In this document: one piece after another, positions 1 through 4,905 of the stretch
Numbering within the stretch: position 1 is the first letter of the stretch
How the letters are laid out: the number at the start of each line of letters is the position of its first letter
NCBI GenBank assembly: GCA_025934545.1
Contig: JAICXV010000113.1
Span: 1 to 7,051 of the forward strand
Direction: 5' to 3'
Source: Verrucomicrobiia bacterium
GTDB lineage: Bacteria > Verrucomicrobiota > Verrucomicrobiia > Limisphaerales > Palsa-1400
Length of the DNA stretch: 7,051 bases
Position numbers and translations under genes: made by a program
The notes under the pieces: generated by a model
The model's input: only the letters and a program-made list of their open reading frames with translations
Told to the model about the DNA's origin: nothing
Databases searched by the model: none

Positions 1-257
1 GCTTCGATGGCCAACTCGACCTGTTGAATGGCGGCTTGCGTGATAACGTCGGTTGATTTTTCGCGACGCAAAAGGCCGATGCCGCCGGTGTCGACCAACG
101 TGAACGACTTGCCGTTCCATTCGACTTCAGACATGACGCGGTCGCGCGTCACGCCGGGCTCGTCGTGAACGATGGCAATGCGCTTGCCGGCGATGCGATT
201 AAACAACGCGGACTTTCCGACATTCGGTCGACCGACAATAGCAATGAGACCAGCCAT
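1..257 (-). CDS. der: Ribosome-assembly GTPase Der (EngA), N-terminal fragment
   Basis: The gene runs off the left edge, so only the first 85 residues are present. Der is an essential GTPase with two tandem G domains that acts in maturation of the 50S ribosomal subunit. The visible part is the start of the first G domain. It has the P-loop G1 motif GRPNVGKS at residues 9-16, the G2 element PGVTRD with its threonine at about residue 38, and the G3 motif DTGG at 56-59. The N terminus [16 protein letters not shown] is typical of Der, which fixes the ATG at 257-255. No Shine-Dalgarno sequence precedes it. The gene follows the unrecognised 121-residue gene by 56 bp, and a TTGACA-type promoter fits in that gap. 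Identification as Der rather than Era or another TrmE-Era-EngA-family GTPase rests on the combined G1/G2/G3 sequence. Confirmation needs the second G domain outside the window. Confidence 0.93.
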   Translation of the reverse strand, partial: MAGLIAIVGRPNVGKSALFNRIAGKRIAIVHDEPGVTRDRVMSEVEWNGKSFTLVDTGGIGLLRREKSTDVITQAAIQQVELAIE

Positions 258-269
258 GATTCGGAGGTC

Positions 270-297
270 ATTGTGTCATGGAATTGCGGGGTGTCAA
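270..297 (-). promoter_or_regulatory. Candidate sigma70-type promoter for der
   Basis: On the minus strand a perfect TTGACA (-35, plus positions 292-297) is followed after 16 bp by CACAAT (-10, 270-275; 4 of 6 consensus bases). Transcription would begin about 6 nt before the der ATG, leaving almost no leader. This lets der be transcribed independently of the upstream genes. It is a match by eye only. Confidence 0.4.
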
Positions 298-313
298 AAA
301 CTGTAGTGAAGAA

Positions 314-679
314 CTATTGGGTGGTCGGAATTTTGCCCGCCAGATGCTGCGACATCTGTTCGAGCAGCGCAGGTTCCGCGGCAATAAAAGACACATAACC
401 CAGTGAGTTTTCCCAATAGATTGTAACTTTACGGCCGTCAACGGAGATGTCGTGATAAATGAAATCTTCGCCCTCAAATTCTTCGGGTTCGTTTAAGATC
501 TGCACGTCGTAGCGCTTGCGCAATTCGTCGATGATCCATCTGACAATTTTGCGGTACGGGGACGGTTCAACACACGAGTCGCCATGCCAATACACGACGG
601 TGTCATAGAGTTCGTCCCCGTCGCCGTCGAGTTTTTCAACGGGGCTTGCAACCATCGAACGTGTTATGAACTCCGCCAT
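314..679 (-). CDS. Hypothetical protein, 121 aa, acidic, probably cytoplasmic
   Basis: I do not recognise this family. The product starts MAEFITRSMV. It has no signal peptide or hydrophobic segment long enough to span a membrane. The sequence alternates likely helices (KIVRWIIDELRKRY, residues about 44-57; ALLEQMSQHLAG near the C terminus) with likely strands (KVTIYWEN, GYVSFIAAE), so a small alpha/beta fold is plausible. Acidic runs occur near residues 18-23 (DGDGDE) and in the NEPEEFEGEDF stretch. It has a full ATG-to-TAG frame with codon use like its neighbours, and it fills an otherwise empty gap between the glycosyltransferase (41 bp upstream) and der (56 bp downstream) on the same strand. 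That supports it as a real gene, probably cotranscribed. No catalytic motif is evident and no function is assigned. Confidence 0.7.
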   Translation of the reverse strand: MAEFITRSMVASPVEKLDGDGDELYDTVVYWHGDSCVEPSPYRKIVRWIIDELRKRYDVQILNEPEEFEGEDFIYHDISVDGRKVTIYWENSLGYVSFIAAEPALLEQMSQHLAGKIPTTQ

Positions 680-720
680 AGGTTGAAAATGAGGGGCTCG
701 TCACATCGGCTGCCAAGAAG

Positions 721-2037
721 TTACGAATGGACCCACGTTTCCTGCGAAACGGTCAGATAGTTCTCAATCTGATCGATGACGGTTGAATCGTTGAATTTGG
801 CGAGCACTTCGGCTTGCGCGGTTTCGGCCATCATGCAACGCAGCGCCGGTGAAATGAGCAATTCCTGGATGCGCATCGCGAGCTGTTCATCGTCACCGGC
901 CGGATAGGTGAACGCGTTTTCGCCGTGGCGCAATAATTCCTCGGCTTCACGGCTGGCGGTGCCGATGACGGGCAAACCGCAGGCCATCGCTTCGAGCGGC
1001 GTGAACGGAAACGGTTCGGCCCATTCGACGGGATGGAGCAATGCATCATGCTTTTTGTAAATCGCCGGCAAATCGGTGTTTTGATTCGGCACGCTCAAGA
1101 ACTCAACCGGCAATGCGTTGGACACGACAAAAGAGCGCAACTCGGCCAAATATTTTGAGTCGCCGCGTCCGTAGACACTGGCGCTAACATCGAGCTTGGC
1201 GGCGCGGGCGCGCTTGATCGCTTTCAACGCGGTCAGGACGCCGCTTTGCGGAGCGAGATTGGCGACGATCAAAAATTTCTTTATCGGCGCGCTCGCGGGT
1301 TTTAATTCGCCGAAAAAGGACTGCGTCGAGATACATGGGTAAATGACATCGGCATGGTTGACACAAAAGCCAACCTGCTCGGTCAATTCTTTTAACGTGC
1401 CGCTGCAGAAATAAATCCGGTCAAAACGAAATCCGGCGATTGAGTTGGGGGCGACTTTTGCGCGAGTCTTGGCATCGCCGTAAATCGGCAACCGGTCGTA
1501 GCCCTTTTGCATTCGCGTCGGCGCGGTTGAGTCGAGACGTCCGCGTTCGCCGCTCATTTCGAGGGCCGTGCGCGAGGATTGTTCGAGGAAAGGCAAGGAG
1601 GGCGCATTCCAAAATTTCAACCACGGATCTTCAGCCACCTCGGCGGAGAGCCAATAATCGTAAACATCATAAACGGTCGGCACCCGGGCATTGCGCAGCG
1701 AAAAAATCAGCGACTTGGAAAGGCCGGACAAACTAAAGACGTGGATGACATCGGGCTTGAACTCCGCGATCGTTTCTTTCAACACGCCGTGGTTGTGTAA
1801 CTCCACCGGTTTCATGTCGTGGAACTTCGTCAACAACGGATGGCCGTGAAGGCCGTTTAATTGCAATCGACGATGGACCACGTCTTCGCGCAATTCGGTC
1901 TTGAGGCCGTGATTAGATGTCAGCACCAAAACGTCGTGTCCGCGCAGGCGCATTGACTCGACGATCGTGGGACAATGATTGTCGATGACACCGCCGTGGT
2001 GCGGCGGATATTTACTGGTCAACGCAAGAATCCTCAT
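721..2037 (-). CDS. GT4-family (group 1) glycosyltransferase
   Basis: The 438-residue protein looks like a retaining GT-B fold glycosyltransferase of CAZy family GT4, transferring a sugar from a nucleotide donor to a glycan or lipid acceptor in the cytoplasm. The N terminus MRILALTSKYPPHHGG is the usual first strand and glycine-rich acceptor-domain loop, and KPDVIHVFS (about residue 95) is the conserved D-V-I-H strand. The donor-binding C-terminal domain begins around residue 250 (KKFLIVANLAP). It carries the hallmark E-x7-E motif EPFPFTPLE with Glu341 and Glu349, then EAMACGLPVIGTAS and a GENAFTYPAGD segment. There is no signal peptide or membrane span. The ATG at 2037 overlaps the TGA of the upstream MOSC gene (ATGA), suggesting translational coupling. 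The divergent GDP-mannose dehydrogenase about 630 bp away is consistent with a polysaccharide role, but donor and acceptor cannot be read from sequence. Confidence 0.9.
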   Translation of the reverse strand: MRILALTSKYPPHHGGVIDNHCPTIVESMRLRGHDVLVLTSNHGLKTELREDVVHRRLQLNGLHGHPLLTKFHDMKPVELHNHGVLKETIAEFKPDVIHVFSLSGLSKSLIFSLRNARVPTVYDVYDYWLSAEVAEDPWLKFWNAPSLPFLEQSSRTALEMSGERGRLDSTAPTRMQKGYDRLPIYGDAKTRAKVAPNSIAGFRFDRIYFCSGTLKELTEQVGFCVNHADVIYPCISTQSFFGELKPASAPIKKFLIVANLAPQSGVLTALKAIKRARAAKLDVSASVYGRGDSKYLAELRSFVVSNALPVEFLSVPNQNTDLPAIYKKHDALLHPVEWAEPFPFTPLEAMACGLPVIGTASREAEELLRHGENAFTYPAGDDEQLAMRIQELLISPALRCMMAETAQAEVLAKFNDSTVIDQIENYLTVSQETWVHS

Positions 2038-2528
2038 TCGATCACCCGCAATTCATCGCCAATTTTGATTCGCCCGGACTTGACGACCTCGGCGATGACG
2101 CCCTGGCGTTTGTCACACATGCGTAATCGCAGGCCGGGAATGATGCGATCCATTTGGTCGCAGGGCAGGCGCGGCTCGTAAAAGTTCAACAGTGCATCGC
2201 CGATTTGCACGGTCTTGCCGATCAACGAAATTAAATCGACACCGGTTGTTTCAATGTTCGATTTGACGACTCCGGGTTCGATTGGCGTCTTCAGCGCGTC
2301 GGCATGTTGGCCGACAATTTCCCGCTCGATCAAAGTGATGTGCCGACGGCTCGGTTGGCCGGAGCGGTTCTTGCGTTCGAAATAACGGGGCTCGCCGAGG
2401 ATGCCTTTGCCGGCGACGACTTCAATTTGCGGCGTGTCCGTCATGCGAATGCCGGGTTTTGAAGAATGCAAATGAAGAGAGGCGACGCAGCCAATTGATT
2501 TCTTAGCCTGTGGTTGCAGCGCATTCAC
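2034..2528 (-). CDS. MOSC domain-containing protein
   Basis: This 164-residue single-domain protein belongs to the MOSC superfamily (molybdenum cofactor sulfurase C-terminal domain; relatives are YiiM, YuaD and mARC). MOSC proteins bind the molybdenum cofactor and, in studied members, transfer sulfur or reduce N-hydroxylated substrates. Diagnostic segments in order are ASLHLHSSKPG (residues 16-26), GILGEPRYF (42-50), HITLIERE (63-70), SNIETTGVDL (90-99), then EPRLPCDQMD with the conserved cysteine at 123, GLRLRM (132-137) and QGVIAEVVKSGRIKIGD (142-158). The first ATG is chosen because the SLHLHSSKPG strand belongs to the domain; a later Met29 would cut it off. There is no Shine-Dalgarno sequence. 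The stop overlaps the start of the glycosyltransferase. No molybdopterin-biosynthesis gene or molybdoenzyme is in the window, so its partner is unknown. Confidence 0.9.
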   Translation of the reverse strand: MNALQPQAKKSIGCVASLHLHSSKPGIRMTDTPQIEVVAGKGILGEPRYFERKNRSGQPSRRHITLIEREIVGQHADALKTPIEPGVVKSNIETTGVDLISLIGKTVQIGDALLNFYEPRLPCDQMDRIIPGLRLRMCDKRQGVIAEVVKSGRIKIGDELRVIE

Positions 2529-2583
2529 GCGTGCAACATAGGAAACGGACGGCGAATCAGCAATAGTTCGTTTGGTGGTTGCA
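2510..2583. repeat. GTGGTTGCA direct repeat with inverted half-site (possible operator)
   Basis: GTGGTTGCA occurs at 2510-2518 and again at 2575-2583, in the same orientation. The inverted half-site TGCAAC lies between them at 2532-2537 and overlaps the predicted -10 of the MOSC promoter. The left copy and the inverted half-site also form an imperfect hairpin (GTTGCA, one bulged G, CGC, a 6-nt loop, GCG, TGCAAC). This could be a regulator-binding site in the divergent control region, or chance. Confidence 0.25.
2535..2563 (-). promoter_or_regulatory. Candidate promoter for the MOSC-glycosyltransferase genes
   Basis: On the minus strand TTGCTG (plus 2558-2563) and TATGTT (2535-2540; 4 of 6 consensus bases) are separated by 17 bp. 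The predicted transcript would start only a few bases before the MOSC ATG at 2528, so it would be essentially leaderless. It lies in the 139-bp region between divergent genes. No comparably good promoter was found for the rightward dehydrogenase gene. The match is moderate and made by eye. Confidence 0.3.
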
Positions 2584-2667
2584 CTGAAAACGCCCGATGC
2601 AGGACGGCGATGTTCGAGGCTTTTTGTTAGCTTTTGAATGCAGTTTATCGCACACTACGCGTTCCCA

Positions 2668-3981
2668 ATGAAGATCAGTATTTTCGGTCTGGGCTATGTC
2701 GGAGCGGTGATCAGCGGTTGTTTCGCCAAGGCCGGACACACTGTCATTGGCGTCGACACGGACCAGCACAAGGTTGACCTGATTAACAGGGGACAACCGC
2801 CCATCATCGAACAAGATCTCGAGACATTGATTCAGAACGGAGTCAAAACGGGATTGATTCGCGCCACGACTGACCACGCGCAGGCTATTTTAGATTCGGA
2901 GATTTCGATGATTTGCGTGGGCACACCTTCCAAACCAAACGGTGAACTGGACCTGCGGTTTGCGGCGCGCGTCTGCGAAAATATCGGCGCTGTTTTGAAA
3001 GAAAAGAAAGAGCGCCATCTGGTCGTGATTCGTTCGACGATGTTGCCGGGCTCGATCAAAAACACGGTGCAACCGACGTTGGAGCAGGCTTCGGGGAAGA
3101 AGGCGGGAACAGATTTTGGCCTGGCGATTAATCCGGAATTTTTACGTGAATCGACCGCCGTCCATGACTTTTATCATCCGCCCAAAACGGTGATCGGCAC
3201 GATCAATAAAGCGGACGCGGCGCTTGTCGCGAAGCTTTACGACGGACTTCCGGCACCGGTGATCGTGACCTCGCTCGAAACCGCGGAAATGGTGAAGTAC
3301 GTCGACAATGTTTTCCATGCGCTGAAGATCACTTTCGCGAACGAGATCGGCCTGATCTGCAGATCGCTCGGTGTAAATGGGCATGAGGTGATGGACATTT
3401 TCTGTCACGACAAAAAACTGAACCTTTCGCCGGCGTATTTAAAACCGGGCTTTGCCTTTGGCGGCTCGTGTTTGCCAAAGGATTTGCGCGCGCTCAATCG
3501 GCTCGCGCAAACGCACGATGTCTCGACGCCGTTGCTGCAGGGAATCGCACTGAGCAACGAGCATCAGATCAAGCACGCGATTGACGTGATTCGCCAGAAA
3601 GGGAAAAAGAAAATCGGCATTTTGGGATTCGCGTTCAAAGCGGGGACGGATGATCTGCGCGAGTCGCCGGTGGTGACACTGGCGGAAGCGCTGTTGGGCA
3701 AGGGCTACGACATTAAACTTTACGACAGCCATGTGTCGCTCGCGAAACTGATCGGCACGAATCGCAAATATATTGAGGAGCATATCCCGCACATTTCGCG
3801 ACTGATGGTTAATTCGCCTGAGGAAATTCTGGCGCACGCTGACCTGATCATTATCGGCAACCAGGACGAAAAGTTTTACTCGCTCATTCGAAAAATGCGG
3901 AGCGATCAAGTGGCAATCGATTTGACCGCAAATGCAAATCGCCCGGACACGCCGGGCGATTACGAAAAGATTAGCGGTTAA
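2668..3981 (+). CDS. algD: GDP-mannose 6-dehydrogenase (AlgD-like)
   Basis: The enzyme oxidises GDP-mannose to GDP-mannuronate with two NAD+, the committed step toward alginate-type uronic-acid polymers. The 437-residue product matches Pseudomonas aeruginosa AlgD (436 aa, from memory) nearly end to end. It has the Rossmann motif ISIFGLGYVGAV (residues 3-14), ICVGTPSKPNGELDL (82-96), IRSTMLPG (121-128), NPEFLREST (155-163), ETAEMVKY with Lys210, and GFAFGGSCLPKD (261-272). The catalytic cysteine is Cys268, the same number as in AlgD. FKAGTDDLRESP marks the C-terminal NAD(P)-linked domain. These features favour AlgD over UDP-glucose 6-dehydrogenase of the same superfamily. I chose the ATG at 2668 because MKISIFGLGYVG aligns with the AlgD N terminus; the in-frame ATG at 2638 would add ten residues before the nucleotide-binding strand. 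No Shine-Dalgarno sequence is seen. It converges on trxA with 8 bp between the stop codons. No other alginate gene is present. Confidence 0.9.
   Translation: MKISIFGLGYVGAVISGCFAKAGHTVIGVDTDQHKVDLINRGQPPIIEQDLETLIQNGVKTGLIRATTDHAQAILDSEISMICVGTPSKPNGELDLRFAARVCENIGAVLKEKKERHLVVIRSTMLPGSIKNTVQPTLEQASGKKAGTDFGLAINPEFLRESTAVHDFYHPPKTVIGTINKADAALVAKLYDGLPAPVIVTSLETAEMVKYVDNVFHALKITFANEIGLICRSLGVNGHEVMDIFCHDKKLNLSPAYLKPGFAFGGSCLPKDLRALNRLAQTHDVSTPLLQGIALSNEHQIKHAIDVIRQKGKKKIGILGFAFKAGTDDLRESPVVTLAEALLGKGYDIKLYDSHVSLAKLIGTNRKYIEEHIPHISRLMVNSPEEILAHADLIIIGNQDEKFYSLIRKMRSDQVAIDLTANANRPDTPGDYEKISG
3937..3961. terminator. Perfect 10-bp hairpin at the 3' end of algD; possible terminator for convergent genes
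   Basis: AATCGCCCGG (3937-3946) and CCGGGCGATT (3952-3961) are exact reverse complements around the 5-nt loop ACACG. Seven of the ten pairs are G:C. The hairpin lies inside the algD coding sequence, ending 18 bp before its stop codon, and lies downstream of the trxA stop on the other strand. The two stops are only 8 bp apart, so there is no room for a terminator between them. Neither side has a long T run: the trxA side continues TTTGCATTTG-like, and the algD side is A-rich. Intrinsic termination is therefore uncertain. Confidence 0.5.
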
Positions 3982-3989
3982 ATTTCCGG

Positions 3990-4322
3990 TTAGGCGGCGA
4001 GCGCTTTATCAAGCATCGCCTTGAGGTCTTTCTTCGAACGCATTCCAACGACCTGCTCGGTGACCTGACCGCCTTTGAATAAAAGCAGCGTCGGGATGGA
4101 GCGGATGTTGAATTGTCCGGCGAGAGTCTGTTCGCTGTCGACGTTGACTTTGCCGATGCGGACTTTGCCGTCGTATTCAGCGGCCAGTTCGTCGAGCAGC
4201 GGAGCAATCATTTTGCAGGGACCACACCATTCGGCCCAGAAATCGAGCAGGACAGGAGTGGACGCGGTGATGACTTCTTTTTGAAAATTATCTTGCGAGA
4301 TGGTGGCAATGTTCGGAGCCAT
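3990..4322 (-). CDS. trxA: Thioredoxin
   Basis: This is a 110-residue cytoplasmic thioredoxin, the usual length for TrxA. It reduces protein disulfides using electrons from thioredoxin reductase. The active site WCGPCK has Cys33 and Cys36. The N-terminal strand VLLDFWAEW precedes it, and the cis-proline loop IRSIPTLLLF has its proline at residue 77. The KVNVDSEQTLAGQFNI segment and the FKGGQVTEQVVGMRSK region are canonical. There is no signal peptide, so it is not a periplasmic Tlp-type protein. The ATG at 4322 gives MAPNIATISQDNF, a normal thioredoxin start. The gene begins 18 bp after the stop of the Pro-rich protein gene on the same strand, so the two are probably cotranscribed. No ribosome-binding site is seen in that gap. 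No thioredoxin reductase gene is in view. Confidence 0.95.
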   Translation of the reverse strand: MAPNIATISQDNFQKEVITASTPVLLDFWAEWCGPCKMIAPLLDELAAEYDGKVRIGKVNVDSEQTLAGQFNIRSIPTLLLFKGGQVTEQVVGMRSKKDLKAMLDKALAA

Positions 4323-4340
4323 AAAATCGTAAACCCAAAG

Positions 4341-4802
4341 TTACGGAGCCGGTTGATAGACCATGAAGGCCAAATAAAGCACAGCACCAAGGCCGATCAA
4401 GGAGCAGACGGCAGCGCCGATGGCCAAACCTTTGTCCAAACCACTGACGGTGGCGACAACAGGGACAGCAGCGCGCGGAGCGGTCGCAACTGGAGCAGCA
4501 GCGGCACGTGGAATACTTGAGGCTCCGGGCGGAGCGGAACGCAAATTAGTCCCACCCGAGGGCGGTGTCGGCGGCTTCGGCGCGGTTGACGAAGGTGCAC
4601 TCGCGACCGGAGCGGCACTGGCTGCCGAGACGGATGAAGGTGGCGCTCCGGGCGGCAACGTCGGCAATTTGATGGTCGGCGCAGACGTTGGTTTGGGCGG
4701 CAAATTGATGCGAACGGTTTCTTTTTTGGGCTGAATCCTCGCGGCTTCAGTCGGCTTCGGCGGCAATCCGCCTCCCGGAACATTTGGAGTGATATCGGCC
4801 AT
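4341..4802 (-). CDS. Pro/Ala-rich protein with a C-terminal membrane anchor
   Basis: The 153-residue product has two parts. Residues 1 to about 119 are low-complexity and rich in Pro, Ala, Ser and Thr, with LPPKPT occurring twice (13-18 and 34-39), a related KLPTLPPGAPP segment, and basic residues mainly near the N terminus. Residues about 126-149 form one hydrophobic span (GLAIGAAVCSLIGLGAVLY and on) ending in the short tail QPAP. There is no N-terminal signal peptide, so the likely topology is tail-anchored, with the disordered part in the cytoplasm. I do not recognise a characterised family. From memory, similar LPPKP-containing proteins occur in Verrucomicrobiota. The ATG at 4802 lies close behind a good TTGACA promoter, and trxA follows by 18 bp. 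A continuous frame through such GC-rich sequence might be fortuitous, but the promoter, the anchor and its same-strand position just upstream of trxA argue that it is real. Confidence 0.75.
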   Translation of the reverse strand: MADITPNVPGGGLPPKPTEAARIQPKKETVRINLPPKPTSAPTIKLPTLPPGAPPSSVSAASAAPVASAPSSTAPKPPTPPSGGTNLRSAPPGASSIPRAAAAPVATAPRAAVPVVATVSGLDKGLAIGAAVCSLIGLGAVLYLAFMVYQPAP

Positions 4803-4821
4803 AACGGTCTATTGTGAACTA

Positions 4822-4850
4822 AAATTAGGTGGCGTGGGGAGCGGTGTCAA
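4822..4850 (-). promoter_or_regulatory. Candidate sigma70-type promoter for the Pro-rich protein and trxA
   Basis: On the minus strand a perfect TTGACA (plus 4845-4850) is followed after exactly 17 bp by TAATTT (4822-4827; a weak -10 matching 3 of 6 bases). The predicted start is about 12 nt before the ATG at 4802, again with no Shine-Dalgarno sequence in the leader. It lies in the 98-bp gap after the symporter gene, so the downstream pair can be expressed separately from the transporter. Confidence 0.45.
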
Positions 4851-4875
4851 ACTCTAATCGGTTAACGGAAGGTCG

Positions 4876-4905
4876 TTTAGCCACTGATGGAACACGGATT
4901 TTAAT
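4876..4905 (-). repeat. Interspersed-repeat-like element at the 3' end of the symporter gene
   Basis: Read on the minus strand, the sequence from the symporter stop onward contains CCGTGTTCCATCAGTGGC followed by TAAA. This resembles a family of short intergenic repeats (variants of ATCCGTGTTCATCTGTGG) that I recall as dispersed in Verrucomicrobiota, Planctomycetota and similar genomes. The TAA stop of the symporter (4901-4903) falls within it. Only one copy is in this window, so its repeat nature is from memory and not shown here. Confidence 0.4.

Noticed and set aside
2638..2660. Promoter for algD of the form TTTTTG-N17-TTTATC just upstream of its start
   Set aside because: Both hexamers match the consensus poorly (about 3 of 6 each), so I could not support a call. 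The algD promoter remains unassigned.
2638..2667. Upstream in-frame ATG extending algD by ten residues
   Set aside because: The AlgD family begins at MKISIFGLGYVG with the nucleotide-binding strand. The extra residues MQFIAHYAFP have no family counterpart, and the earlier ATG has no better ribosome-binding site.
3439..3909. Long minus-strand open frame inside algD
   Set aside because: It lies wholly within the strongly conserved dehydrogenase coding region, and its translation shows no recognisable family. It is a codon-bias shadow.
4420..4734. Plus-strand Gly/Ala-rich open frame opposite the Pro-rich gene
   Set aside because: It is the antisense of proline-rich codons, which read as glycine-rich. 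It has no promoter or domain, and the minus-strand frame has a membrane anchor and an operon context.
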